Origin: Luteibacter jiangsuensis
GTDB taxonomy: Bacteria; Pseudomonadota; Gammaproteobacteria; Xanthomonadales; Rhodanobacteraceae
Direction of reading: 5' to 3'
NCBI RefSeq assembly: GCF_030812295.1
Contig: NZ_JAUSSK010000002.1
Location: 434,001 to 498,000 of the forward strand
Length of the DNA stretch: 64,000 nucleotides
A program made the position numbers and the translations under genes. Below the pieces are notes generated by a model, which did no database searches, was not told the origin of the DNA, and was given only the letters and a program-made list of their open reading frames with translations. The stretch's first letter is position 1; every line of letters starts with the position of its first letter. Shown here one piece after another: positions 8,638-17,483 of this stretch.

Positions 8638-9468
8638 ATGAGCGCTGAAGCGCACCGTTACGCCGTGTTCGGTCATCCGATCGCGCATTCGCTGTCCCCG
8701 GAGATCCACGGGTCCTTTGCCGCGCAACTCGGTATCCACCTGAGCTACGAGACCATCGATGCCGCCCCTGGCGACTTCGCCGCCGCCGTACGCCGTTTCT
8801 TCGCCGACGGTGGGCTAGGCGCCAACGTGACCCTTCCGCACAAGGAAGCGGCGTTCGCTCTGGCCAGCGAGCACAGCGAGGCGGCCGCCCGCGTCGGCGC
8901 CGCCAACACCCTCACGCCCCTCGTGGGCGGCAAGCTGCATGCGCACAACACGGACGGCAGCGGCTTCGTCCGTGACATCACCGAGCGTCACTCGCTCGAC
9001 CTGCGTGGCCACGACGCCCTCCTGCTGGGTGCCGGCGGCGCGGCCAAGGCCGTGGCCTGGGCCTTGTTGGACGCCGGCGTACAGACGCTGACCATCGTCA
9101 ATCGCACGCCGGAGCGTGCCGACCAGCTCGCCGATGCGATCGGCGATCCCGCGCGCTGCCATACGCGTTATTGGGATGGGTTGGATGGCGAATGCTTCGA
9201 CCTCGTCGTCAACGCCACCTCGATCGGCGTCACCGGCGGCTCGTTCGACCTGCCGATGTCGATCCTGCAGGACCATTCCACCTGCTACGACCTTTGCTAC
9301 GGCGCCGCGGCGGCCAGCTTCAAGGGCTGGGCCACCGCCGCGGGTGCCCGTTACTTCCGCGACGGCCTCGGCATGCTGGTGGAGCAGGCGGCCGATGCCT
9401 TCGAGCGCTGGCACGGCACGCGTCCCGACACCGATCCGGTCTACAACGCGTTGCGGCAGCGCTTCTGA
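8638..9468 (+). CDS. aroE: Shikimate dehydrogenase
   Basis: AroE reduces 3-dehydroshikimate to shikimate with NADPH in aromatic amino acid synthesis. The 276-residue protein has the shikimate-binding SLSPEIHGSF, catalytic Lys69 (NVTLPHK) and Asp106 (NTDGSGF), the NADPH loop GAGGAA at 131-136 and NRTPERA, where Arg contacts the phosphate. The start at 8638 has an AGGAGAA ribosome-binding site. A TTAGAAT hexamer at 8587-8593 is a plausible -10 element. Confidence 0.97.
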   Translation: MSAEAHRYAVFGHPIAHSLSPEIHGSFAAQLGIHLSYETIDAAPGDFAAAVRRFFADGGLGANVTLPHKEAAFALASEHSEAAARVGAANTLTPLVGGKLHAHNTDGSGFVRDITERHSLDLRGHDALLLGAGGAAKAVAWALLDAGVQTLTIVNRTPERADQLADAIGDPARCHTRYWDGLDGECFDLVVNATSIGVTGGSFDLPMSILQDHSTCYDLCYGAAAASFKGWATAAGARYFRDGLGMLVEQAADAFERWHGTRPDTDPVYNALRQRF

Positions 9469-9495
9469 CAGGGGGCTGCCTGTCTTGCAGGCCCC

Positions 9496-9804
9496 TCAAG
9501 GAGCATCCGCGCTCGTCACGCTGACCGGGCAGTTATACGTGGCGCGGTAGTCGTAGCGCTGTTTCGTACGGGTGCCATCCGACACAGCCACCGGTGCCGC
9601 CAGGATCAATTGGATGGTGTCCACCGTCGGTGCGTTGCATTTCTGCCGCGCCATGGCGACGCACGGCTGTTCGCTCAAGGCATCCTCCGTGCACGAAACC
9701 GAGATGGGCGCGGCCGGTGGCGTCACGGCGACCGGCGCGGTCGTGGAAGCGCAACCTGCGAGCAGCGCCAGCGCGGGCCAAAGGAAACGGCTTCGGTAAC
9801 GCAT
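9496..9804 (-). CDS. Hypothetical lipoprotein
   Basis: The 102-residue protein has a signal peptide ending in a lipobox LLAGC (Cys18). Asp is not at +2, so outer-membrane sorting is expected. The mature part has three further Cys residues that could form disulfides (VSCTEDALSEQPC and AYNCP-like TYNCPV). An AAGGAGGAT ribosome-binding site precedes the ATG. The family is not recognised. It is convergent with aroE, separated by 27 bases. Confidence 0.7.
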   Translation of the reverse strand: MRYRSRFLWPALALLAGCASTTAPVAVTPPAAPISVSCTEDALSEQPCVAMARQKCNAPTVDTIQLILAAPVAVSDGTRTKQRYDYRATYNCPVSVTSADAP

Positions 9805-10089
9805 CGGATCCTCCTTGTGGGTGGAGCCTGCGCCGGCCGGATGACCGGCTTGTGTCAGCGCGCCAGCAGCTGGCGGGCTCCCATGGATATCGATCACGTC
9901 GGGACGGGCTCCGACCCGGGAAATCCGACTGTACCTATCGAAAGATGGACGTCCAAATGTTTCAGTCGTAACGGTTGCCAACCCGGTCACGCTTCGGGCG
10001 ATGGTCAAACATCCGTCATCTCGGAGTAAGCAGGGTTACATGCGCGGAGAACAGTCTCGCGGGTTCTTGCCTCCGATGGATCGTCCCCG
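9805..10089. other. Intergenic region before the first TonB receptor
   Basis: This 285-base divergent gap should carry the promoters of the lipoprotein (leftward) and the TonB receptor (rightward). Two roughly inverted copies of an AAACATCCGTC-like motif flank positions 9947-9962 and 10007-10019, but the match is imperfect. I see no Fur box, no RNA gene and no convincing operator. Confidence 0.3.
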
Positions 10090-12399
10090 ATGACGCGTGT
10101 TCGTGTTTCCTTTCGTCGTACCGCCCTCGCCACCGCGCTCGCCTTGTCACTGCACGCCGGGTTCGCGCACGCCACCGCAGGTGACGACGACAAGGCCGCT
10201 CCGGCCCCCGCCGCCGCGACGGACGCTCGTGACACTCCGAAACAACTGGACGCCATTTCGGTGATCGCGCCGGGTGAAACGCGGCAGATCCAGAGCATCG
10301 GCGTCGAAGAGATCGTGCGCCAGCAAACTCCCGGCAGCAGCGCCCTGAAGGCGTTGGACAAGCTCCCGGGCGTGCAATTCCAATCGGCCGATCCGTGGGG
10401 TGCGTATGAGTGGTCCACGCAGATCACCCTGCACGGTTTCGACCAATCCCGCCTGGGCTTCACCCTCGACGGCATTCCGCTGGGCACGATGGGCTATGGC
10501 GTGACCGATGGCCTCCAGGTCACCCGCGCCATCACGTCGGAAAACCTCGCCACGGTCGAGCTGGCGCAGGGCGCCGGTGCGCTTGGCACCGCCTCCAACA
10601 CCAATCTCGGCGGCACCGTGCAGTTCTTCTCCGCCGATCCGGACGCGAAGCCGGGCGTGCGTTTCAACCAGGTCATGGGCTCCGACTCGACCAGCCGCAC
10701 GTATGTGCGCGCGGACAGCGGCGACCATGGCGGCTTCTCCATGTACGTGTCGTTCGCGCATGCCGACACGGATAAATGGAAAGGCTTCGGTGACCAGAAG
10801 TCGAATCAGGCCAACCTCAAGGCCGTGTACCAGTGGGGGGACGGCAACCGCATCAGCCTGTTCGCGGACGGCAGCAAGCGCAAGGAATACGACTACATGG
10901 ACCTGTCCCTGACCAGCCAGCGCGCGCTGGGCTGGGACTGGGATTACCTGCAACCAGACTGGAACACCGCCGTCGGAATCGCCAACGCGCTCAATGGCAA
11001 GGGCCAATATCCCGCGCTGCTCAACGCGTTGCCGGCCGACTACGGAAAGGGCGACGCGACATATTACGCGGGTGGCGGCATTCGCCGCGATGGCCTGGCG
11101 GGCCTGTCGGGTTCATTCAACCTTGGCGGTGCCACCCTCGACGCCACGGGCTATTACCACGCCGATCGCGGCGAAGGCCAGTGGGCCACGCCTTACCAGG
11201 CTTCGTCGCCCACGGTGCCGCTTTCCATGCGCACCACCGATTACGGCCTGGACCGCTACGGCCTCACGTCCGCCCTGAAGTTCAGCCTGGCCAACCACGA
11301 CATCGAACTGGGCGTGTGGGGCGAGAACGCCAACACGAACCAGGAACGCAACTTCTTCACGCTGGACGGCCAGTACACCGCCCTCTACACCTTCTATAAC
11401 GACCAGCAGCCGTTCCTTCGCGCGTTCCTGCAGCACTACGAAACCAAGACGCGCATGGCCTACGCGGAAGACACCATCCACTTGCTCGACGACCGGCTTA
11501 CCGTGAACTTCGGCGCGAAGTCGTTGCGCGTGACCACGGATGCGACGTCCCTGGTTCCGACGACGTCGTTCGCCCAGGGTGAAATGAAGGCGAGCAAGGG
11601 CTTCCTGCCGCAGGCAGGCGTCGATTACCGCCTGGACGAGAACCAGGACATCTACGGTTCCTATGCGAAGAACCTGTCCGCCTTCGGCATCACGCCGTTC
11701 AGCACCTCGCAGTCGGCTTTCGATGCGGCGAAGAGCCGCCTGAAGCCCGAGGAATCGCAGACCTGGCAGGTCGGCTACCGCGCGCACGGCGAAACCTTCG
11801 AGGCCTCGCTCGGCCTGTTCTACACGCGCTTCGAAAACCGCCTGCTGGTGACCACGCCCTGCCCGGCCGTCGTCACCTGCGCCTCGTCGTTGAACAACGT
11901 GGGCGACGTGAAGAGCCGCGGCGCGGACGTGGCCTTCATCTGGAAGCCGGTTCGCGGATTCACCTGGCTCAACTCGCTGTCCTACAACAAGTCGCAATAC
12001 CAGGACGATTACCAGAACGCCGGCACGGTGCCCACCGCCGACAAGTACGTCGTCGGCGTGCCGAAGACGATGTTCTCCACCTCGCTGAGCTACGAAATGG
12101 CAGGCTGGCGCGCCAACCTGGAAGGCAAGTACACCGGTCGCCGCTACATCACCTATACCAACGATTCGTCGGTGCCCTCCTATTGGGTGGCGGATGCGGG
12201 TATCGCCTACGACTTCGGTGCGGTATCGGCGTTCAAGGGCCTCAGCATCGGATTGAACGTCACCAACCTGTTCGACAAGCACTACTTCGCCTCGACCGGT
12301 ACCAACGGTTACGTCGCATCCGACCCGCAGGGCTACAACCAGACCCTGATGGCGGGCGCGCCGCGCCAGTACTTCGTGAACCTCAACGCCCAGTTCTGA
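10090..12399 (+). CDS. TonB-dependent outer-membrane receptor
   Basis: The 769-residue receptor has a signal peptide (about 1-28), a putative TonB box (LDAISVIAP, about 52-60) and a plug domain (ALKALDKLPGVQFQS, FTLDGIPLG, LGGTVQFFSADP). A 22-strand-type beta-barrel follows, ending in the aromatic C-terminus RQYFVNLNAQF. It imports a ligand across the outer membrane using the TonB system. The ligand is unknown: no Fur box is seen upstream and no transporter is adjacent. The nearest relevant gene is a TonB-like protein without a TonB domain at 13054. Confidence 0.92.
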   Translation: MTRVRVSFRRTALATALALSLHAGFAHATAGDDDKAAPAPAAATDARDTPKQLDAISVIAPGETRQIQSIGVEEIVRQQTPGSSALKALDKLPGVQFQSADPWGAYEWSTQITLHGFDQSRLGFTLDGIPLGTMGYGVTDGLQVTRAITSENLATVELAQGAGALGTASNTNLGGTVQFFSADPDAKPGVRFNQVMGSDSTSRTYVRADSGDHGGFSMYVSFAHADTDKWKGFGDQKSNQANLKAVYQWGDGNRISLFADGSKRKEYDYMDLSLTSQRALGWDWDYLQPDWNTAVGIANALNGKGQYPALLNALPADYGKGDATYYAGGGIRRDGLAGLSGSFNLGGATLDATGYYHADRGEGQWATPYQASSPTVPLSMRTTDYGLDRYGLTSALKFSLANHDIELGVWGENANTNQERNFFTLDGQYTALYTFYNDQQPFLRAFLQHYETKTRMAYAEDTIHLLDDRLTVNFGAKSLRVTTDATSLVPTTSFAQGEMKASKGFLPQAGVDYRLDENQDIYGSYAKNLSAFGITPFSTSQSAFDAAKSRLKPEESQTWQVGYRAHGETFEASLGLFYTRFENRLLVTTPCPAVVTCASSLNNVGDVKSRGADVAFIWKPVRGFTWLNSLSYNKSQYQDDYQNAGTVPTADKYVVGVPKTMFSTSLSYEMAGWRANLEGKYTGRRYITYTNDSSVPSYWVADAGIAYDFGAVSAFKGLSIGLNVTNLFDKHYFASTGTNGYVASDPQGYNQTLMAGAPRQYFVNLNAQF

Positions 12400-12403
12400 G
12401 TGA

Positions 12404-12862
12404 TCAGACGAGGAAGACCACGACGAGGGCCAGCACGATTGTCACGATGTCCTCGATGATCGCGCCGGGGAGATCCTTGTGGAATTTGGCGGCCATCCAC
12501 GCGCGGGCCGCCGAACCGCCGTAGGTACCAAGTACCGCACCGATGATGCCTGCGATCAGGCCACCGACGAGGTTCTCGTCGGTGGCACCGACACAAGCGC
12601 CGCTCAGCGCGCCCGTGATGACCCGGGTGCCGAACTGCAAGGGAATCTTGCGGCTGGGGGTGGTGGGCAGCTTGTCGGCGACCAGTTCACCGAGGGCCGC
12701 GATGCCGAATATCCATGGCGTCCAGGCATAGCCCATGAACGCGAGCGGTGTGCCGGTCAGATGCAGATCGCCGAAGCGGGCAGCGAAGGCAACGGCCGCA
12801 GGGGCGAGCATGGCGCGATAGCCGGCGACGATACCGATGAGCAAGGCGAGAAACAGGATCAT
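12404..12862 (-). CDS. DUF4126 family membrane protein
   Basis: The 152-residue membrane protein starts MILFLALLIGIVAGYRAMLAPAAVA, which is diagnostic of DUF4126. Four or so hydrophobic segments include a glycine-rich one (LVGGLIAGIIGAVLGTYGG). The ATG at 12862 was chosen because GGAAA lies upstream and the earlier GTG/ATG would add a polar leader. Function is unknown. It is convergent with the TonB receptor, the stops being four bases apart. Confidence 0.82.
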   Translation of the reverse strand: MILFLALLIGIVAGYRAMLAPAAVAFAARFGDLHLTGTPLAFMGYAWTPWIFGIAALGELVADKLPTTPSRKIPLQFGTRVITGALSGACVGATDENLVGGLIAGIIGAVLGTYGGSAARAWMAAKFHKDLPGAIIEDIVTIVLALVVVFLV

Positions 12863-13053
12863 GGCGTGCTTTCCTTTCCCGGAGGGTGGCTGCATTCAAA
12901 CCCAACCGGGGACGCCTGGATAGTGCAGTGCCACCGTGGCGGGACGGACATGGCGCCACGCGTTTGCAACAATCGGGCGGGAAGATGACGCGCCCGTTGG
13001 GGTCGTCCGACAGGGGGACGGCCTGGTTGCGGGTCGTTCCCCGGATCTTCCCC

Positions 13054-13587
13054 ATGTCCAAGTTCATCCCGGTCGCGCTTCCCCGCCGCGCGGTCATCGT
13101 CATTGGCGCCGTTATCGTCGCCCTCGCCACGGCTGCCGCATTCGCCACGTTGCGCGCCCGTCATGCCGAATCCGCCTCATCGACCGATAGCGCTTCCATG
13201 GCATCGTCCGGTTCGGGCGACGCCAGCGTGACCGAGGTCGATATCCTCCTCGGGCTTGCCCGTGACGCGACCCGCGAAGGCCGCCTCGTGGCACCGCAGG
13301 GCAACAATGCGTATGAGTATTACCTCAGCGTCATCCAGCTCCAGCCGAGCAACGCCACCGCGCAGGATGCGTTACGCGAGACGTTGCCGTTCGCCTCGCA
13401 GGAGATCGAGCGGCAGATCAATCGTCGCCAACTCGAGGAGGCCCGGCGCGAGATCGCCCTGCTCCGCGATTACGACCCCACCAATTACACGTTGATCATC
13501 CTTGGCGCGAAGCTCGACGCCCAGCAGCAGGTGGTCACCGCGGAAGACGAGGCCCGGGCCGAGGCGATGCGCAGGCGTAACGGTTAA
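13054..13587 (+). CDS. Membrane-anchored helical protein, TonB-like without a TonB domain
   Basis: The 177-residue protein has one N-terminal transmembrane helix (about 13-33), a Ser/Ala linker, and a helical domain (VDILLGLARDATREGRLVAPQGNNAYEYYLSVIQLQPSNATAQDALRE... ending in an Ala/Arg tail). From memory, a similar helical domain (LAPAGNNA-type motif followed by ATAQDALRE) precedes the TonB domain of some xanthomonad energy transducers. Here the protein ends right after that domain and no TonB C-terminal domain is encoded. It may be a truncated or regulatory relative. It is separated from the TonB receptor by DUF4126. Confidence 0.6.
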   Translation: MSKFIPVALPRRAVIVIGAVIVALATAAAFATLRARHAESASSTDSASMASSGSGDASVTEVDILLGLARDATREGRLVAPQGNNAYEYYLSVIQLQPSNATAQDALRETLPFASQEIERQINRRQLEEARREIALLRDYDPTNYTLIILGAKLDAQQQVVTAEDEARAEAMRRRNG

Positions 13588-13651
13588 CCGGTTCATGGTA
13601 CGTGGCGGCGGCCGGGGCGATAATCCCGGCTCCGCAAGGCAAGGAGCCCTC

Positions 13652-13948
13652 ATGAATCGCTTTACCACCCTTTTCTTCCTGGCCGTCCTCGGCGCCGCCG
13701 CCGTGACCGCCTGCCAGACCGCGCCGGCAGCCCAGCCGAAGCCCGTCGCCGGGTTCGTCACCGACATGAAGGCATTCGATGCCTTCATCGCCACCCGGCC
13801 TACGCCGGAGCAGTTCCGTGCGGCCTATCCCGACGTCATCCTGGTGACGCCGGACATGATGACGACGCGGGAAATGCGCCAGAACAACAGCCGTTATTTT
13901 CCCAAGCTCGATGCGGAAGGCCGCATCGTGGGCGGCTCGTTCATGTGA
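13652..13948 (+). CDS. Small lipoprotein
   Basis: The 98-residue protein has a signal peptide and lipobox VTAC (Cys21). A short mature domain containing FDAFIATRPTPEQFRAAYPDVILVTPDMMTTREMRQNNSRYFPKLDAEGRIVGG follows. An AAGGAG ribosome-binding site lies six bases before ATG 13652. I do not recognise a function. The conserved-looking polar motif MMTTREMRQNNSRYF would suit ligand or protein binding. Confidence 0.7.
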   Translation: MNRFTTLFFLAVLGAAAVTACQTAPAAQPKPVAGFVTDMKAFDAFIATRPTPEQFRAAYPDVILVTPDMMTTREMRQNNSRYFPKLDAEGRIVGGSFM

Positions 13949-13973
13949 CCCCGGCGGGCATGGCGCGAGCGGC

Positions 13974-13979
13974 TACAAT
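13974..13979 (+). promoter_or_regulatory. -10 element placed for a leaderless transcript
   Basis: TACAAT ends six bases before the ATG at 13986, so transcription would start at or next to the start codon. There is no Shine-Dalgarno sequence in front of this ATG. The same TACAAT-N6-ATG arrangement precedes xthA. Confidence 0.45.
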
Positions 13980-13985
13980 CCCGCC

Positions 13986-14519
13986 ATGTCCGCTTCCATC
14001 CGGCCCTTCAAGGGCATCCTTCCCCGACTGGGCGCACGCGTCTACGTCGATCCTGCCGCCACCATCATCGGTGACGTCGAACTGGCCGACGATGTCTCGA
14101 TCTGGCCGGGAGCGGTCGCCCGTGGCGACGTGCACCACATCCGCATCGGTGCGCGCAGCAACCTGCAGGATGGCGCCATCATCCACGTGACCCATGACGG
14201 TCCCTACACTCCGGGCGGGTTTCCCACGATCATCGGCGCCGACGTCACCATCGGCCACGGCGCGGTCATCCACGCCTGCACCATCGAGGACGGCTGCCTG
14301 ATCGGCATGCATGCCACCGTGCTGGACGGCGCGGTGGTGAAGAAGAACGGATTCGTGGGTGCCGGCGCGCTGATTCCCCCGGGCAAGGTGGTGGGCGAAC
14401 GTGAGCTGTGGCTGGGAAATCCGGCAAGAAGGGTGCGCGTGCTCAGCGATTCCCAGGTCGAACAGTTGTACTACTCGGCGGCCAACTACGTCCGTCTCAA
14501 GGACGATTACCTCGCTTGA
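13986..14519 (+). CDS. Gamma-class carbonic anhydrase-like hexapeptide protein
   Basis: The 177-residue left-handed beta-helix protein of the YrdA/PaaY group contains repeated hexapeptides (IIGDVELADDVSIWPGAVARGD). It has the metal-ligand histidines of gamma carbonic anhydrases in GAIIHVTHDG (two His) and TIGHGAVIHACTIEDG. The C-terminal helix LYYSAANYVRLKDDYLA closes the trimer. The protein may hydrate CO2 or act as an acyltransferase scaffold; catalytic activity cannot be inferred. The ATG at 13986 matches the family start (RPFKGILPRLG). Confidence 0.92.
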   Translation: MSASIRPFKGILPRLGARVYVDPAATIIGDVELADDVSIWPGAVARGDVHHIRIGARSNLQDGAIIHVTHDGPYTPGGFPTIIGADVTIGHGAVIHACTIEDGCLIGMHATVLDGAVVKKNGFVGAGALIPPGKVVGERELWLGNPARRVRVLSDSQVEQLYYSAANYVRLKDDYLA

Positions 14520-14612
14520 GCCCGTAGGTGGCCCGCCCAGGGCCGCCGCGCCGCGCTGCCGCTTGATTTGGGCCGGCCACGGCACCACGCTGGGTGCCTG
14601 AAAGGAGACCCG

Positions 14613-16658
14613 ATGGACACCAGCACCAACCCTCTTCTCGACCCGAACGGCTTGCCGGCTTTCTCGGCGATCCGGCCGGAGCATGTCGAACCGGCCATCG
14701 ACACCTTGATCGCCGAGCAGCGCGCCGCCATCGAGCGGATCGCGGCGCCCGACGGCATCCGTGATTTCGAGCACGTGATCCTCGCCCAGGAACGCCTGGA
14801 CCAGACGATGGCACGGGCCTGGGCGCCGGTGAGCCACCTGCATTCGGTGGCCGATTCCGAGGCGCTGCGCAAGGTTCATGGCGACGCCGAGGAGAAGCTC
14901 ACGGATCACGGGATCGAGGTGGGCCAGAACCGCGATCTCTATGCCGCCGTGCAAGCGGTGGCCGATCGCCCCGACTTCGCCGCCCTTCCCGTCGCCGGCC
15001 GCGCCGCGGTCGAGCATGCGTTGCGCGATTTCCGCCTGTCCGGCGTGGCGCTCGAAGAGCCGGCGCGCAGCCGTTTCCGTGAAATCGGCGTCGAGCTGTC
15101 CAAGCTTACGACCGAGTTCTCCAACGCGGTGCTGGACGCCAGCGAAGCCTGGCACAAGCACATCACCGACGAGCGCGACCTGGCCGGCATTCCCGCGTCG
15201 GGCCGTGCCGTCCTCCGTGAATATGCGCGCGAGGAAAATCTCGACGGCTTCCTGGTGACGCTCAAGCAGCCGAGCGTGCAGGCCGTGCTCACCTACGCGG
15301 AAAACCGCGACCTGCGCGAAGCGGTCTATTACGCCTACCAGACCCGCGCCTCCGACCAGGGTCCGGACAAAGGCAAGTTCGACAATTCGGCGCGCATCGA
15401 GAAGATCGTCGCGTTGCGCCACGAGGCTGCCCAACTGCTGGGCTTCGCCAATGCGGCCGAGGAGTCGCTGGCCACCAAGATGGCGACCTCGCCCGCCACC
15501 GTCCTGTCGTTCCTGCGCGACCTCACGGCCCGTGCGAAGCCGGTGGCGCGCAAGGAACTGGACGAACTGCGCCGCTTCGCCACCGAGGAGTTGAAGATCG
15601 ACAACCTGGAGCCGTGGGATGTCGCCTTCGCCGCCGAACGCTTGCGCCAGCAGCGCTATGCGATCGACGAGGAACAGATCAAGCCGTATTTCCCCGCCTC
15701 CGCCGCCATCGACGGTCTTTTCATGGTGGTCGAGCGGCTCTACGGCGTCCGCTTCACTCCCCGTGACGATGTGGATACCTGGCACAAGGACGTGAAGTAT
15801 TACGACCTGAAGAATGCCGACGGCACGGTATTCGCCGGCGCCTACCTCGACCTGTACGCGCGCTCGGGCAAGCGCGGCGGAGCATGGATGGACGTGTGCG
15901 CCTCGCGTTTCCGTGACGGCGGGCACCTCCAGTTGCCCATCGCCTTCCTCACCTGCAATTTCCCGCCGCCCACCGACGGCGCGCCGGCCCTGCTCACGCA
16001 CGACGACGTGCTGACCTTGTTCCACGAATTCGGCCACGGCCTGCATCACATGCTGACCGAGGTGGATATCCCATCCGTCGGCGGCATCGATGGCGTGGAA
16101 TGGGATGCCGTGGAACTGCCCAGCCAGTTCATGGAGAACTTCGCCTGGGACCGGGAGGCCTTGCATTCGTTCGCCAGGCACTATGAAACGGGGGAGCCGC
16201 TCCCGGACGACCTCTACCAGCGCATGCTCGATGCCCGGCACTTCCACGCGGGCCTGTTCCTCGTCCGCCAGTTGGAGTTCGCCCTGTTCGACTTCCGCCT
16301 GCACCTGGAGTACGACCCGTCCCTGGGCGCCCGTCCGCTCGACGTGCTGGAAGAGGTCCGCCGCGAGGTCGCCGTGCTCCATCCGCCGGCCTGGCAGCGC
16401 TTCCCGCATGCCTTCACGCATATCTTCGCCGGGGGATATTCGGCCGGTTACTACAGCTACCTCTGGGCGGAGGTGCTTTCCGCGGACGCCTTCGAGGCCT
16501 TCGAGGAGACCGGCGTGCTCGACCGCGCCACGGGCGAGCGTTTCCGCAGGGAAGTGCTGGCGGTGGGCGCCACGCGGCCGGCGCTGGATTCCTTCAAGGC
16601 GTTCCGTGGCCGCGAGCCCCGCCCGGACGCGTTGCTGAAAAGCTACGGCCTGGCCTGA
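14613..16658 (+). CDS. prlC: Oligopeptidase A (M3 metallopeptidase)
   Basis: The 681-residue cytosolic zinc peptidase of the thimet family degrades oligopeptides, including cleaved signal peptides. The zinc motif HEFGH is at 471-475 within LFHEFGHGLHHMLT. The downstream ligand Glu lies in GIDGVEWDAVELPSQFMENF. The N-terminus (NPLLDPNGLPAFSAIRPEHVEPAI) is typical of PrlC. The ribosome-binding site AAAGGAGA sits before ATG 14613. A strong hairpin terminator follows. Confidence 0.95.
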   Translation: MDTSTNPLLDPNGLPAFSAIRPEHVEPAIDTLIAEQRAAIERIAAPDGIRDFEHVILAQERLDQTMARAWAPVSHLHSVADSEALRKVHGDAEEKLTDHGIEVGQNRDLYAAVQAVADRPDFAALPVAGRAAVEHALRDFRLSGVALEEPARSRFREIGVELSKLTTEFSNAVLDASEAWHKHITDERDLAGIPASGRAVLREYAREENLDGFLVTLKQPSVQAVLTYAENRDLREAVYYAYQTRASDQGPDKGKFDNSARIEKIVALRHEAAQLLGFANAAEESLATKMATSPATVLSFLRDLTARAKPVARKELDELRRFATEELKIDNLEPWDVAFAAERLRQQRYAIDEEQIKPYFPASAAIDGLFMVVERLYGVRFTPRDDVDTWHKDVKYYDLKNADGTVFAGAYLDLYARSGKRGGAWMDVCASRFRDGGHLQLPIAFLTCNFPPPTDGAPALLTHDDVLTLFHEFGHGLHHMLTEVDIPSVGGIDGVEWDAVELPSQFMENFAWDREALHSFARHYETGEPLPDDLYQRMLDARHFHAGLFLVRQLEFALFDFRLHLEYDPSLGARPLDVLEEVRREVAVLHPPAWQRFPHAFTHIFAGGYSAGYYSYLWAEVLSADAFEAFEETGVLDRATGERFRREVLAVGATRPALDSFKAFRGREPRPDALLKSYGLA

Positions 16659-16669
16659 GCCGTACGTGC

Positions 16670-16703
16670 CCGCGCGGCGCCCAGGCGCCGCGCGGCTTTC
16701 CTT
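16670..16703 (+). terminator. Intrinsic terminator after prlC
   Basis: A perfect 12-bp stem, CCGCGCGGCGCC with its complement and a two-base loop (CA), is followed by CTTTCCTTT. It starts 11 bases after the prlC stop. The T tract is interrupted, but the stem is very strong. It ends just before the xthA -10 element. Confidence 0.75.
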
Positions 16704-16709
16704 TACAAT
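16704..16709 (+). promoter_or_regulatory. xthA -10 element, leaderless arrangement
   Basis: TACAAT is followed by six bases and then the xthA ATG at 16716, predicting a transcript beginning at the start codon. No Shine-Dalgarno sequence is present. Any -35 element would have to lie within the prlC terminator stem. Confidence 0.45.
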
Positions 16710-16715
16710 GGCGCC

Positions 16716-17483
16716 ATGAAGATCGCGTCATGGAACGTCAACTCCCTCAAGGTCCGTCTGCCCCACCTCCAGCAATGGCTGGCCGAGGTGCAGCCCGACA
16801 TCGTCGCGTTGCAGGAAACCAAGGTCACCGACGACAAGTTTCCCGCCGACGAAGTCGCGGCCATGGGTTATCGCGCCGTGTTTTCCGGGCAGAAGACCTA
16901 TAACGGCGTCGCCATCCTCGCCAAGGACGACATCGGCGATGTCGTGACCGACATCGCCGGCCTCGACGACCCCCAGCGGCGCATCATCGCGGCGACGGTG
17001 GGCGAGGTACGCGTGGTGAACCTCTACGTCGTCAATGGCAAGGCGCTGGGCGACGAAAAGTACACCTATAAGCTTCACTGGCTGGCGCGCGTGCGCGACT
17101 TCCTCGAAGCCGAGATCGCCCGGCATCCGAAACTCGTGGTGCTCGGCGACTTCAATATCTGCCGTGACGACCGTGACGTCTACGACCCGGTCGCCTGGGG
17201 CGAGGACATCTTCTGTTCTCCGCCCGAGCGCGCCGCCTTGCAGGCCCTGCTCGACGTGGGTCTTCATGACAGTTTCCGGCTTTTCACCGAAGATGCAGGC
17301 ATCTTCAGCTGGTGGGACTATCGCCAGGCCGCGTTCCGCCGCAACATGGGACTGCGGATCGACCTCATCTTGATCAGCGATGCGCTCAAATCCGTCGCAA
17401 CCTCGTCGATGATCGACAAGGCGCCGCGCAAGTGGGAGCAACCGTCCGACCACGCGCCCGTCGCGTTGGAGTTGAAACTTTGA
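16716..17483 (+). CDS. xthA: Exonuclease III / AP endonuclease
   Basis: The 255-residue member of the EEP nuclease fold acts in base-excision repair (AP endonuclease, 3' phosphodiesterase). Active-site residues visible: Glu34 (ALQETK), Asp145 and Asn147 (LGDFNIC), Asp244 and His245 (SDHAPV). Asn8 is in SWNVNSLKVRL. The start of the UPF0149 gene overlaps its stop codon. Confidence 0.95.
   Translation: MKIASWNVNSLKVRLPHLQQWLAEVQPDIVALQETKVTDDKFPADEVAAMGYRAVFSGQKTYNGVAILAKDDIGDVVTDIAGLDDPQRRIIAATVGEVRVVNLYVVNGKALGDEKYTYKLHWLARVRDFLEAEIARHPKLVVLGDFNICRDDRDVYDPVAWGEDIFCSPPERAALQALLDVGLHDSFRLFTEDAGIFSWWDYRQAAFRRNMGLRIDLILISDALKSVATSSMIDKAPRKWEQPSDHAPVALELKL

Noticed and set aside
13941-16421. An 826-codon open frame on the minus strand opposite the carbonic anhydrase and prlC
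   Set aside because: It spans two well-supported plus-strand genes and their gap, with a low-complexity Arg/Gly/His composition and no recognisable motif.
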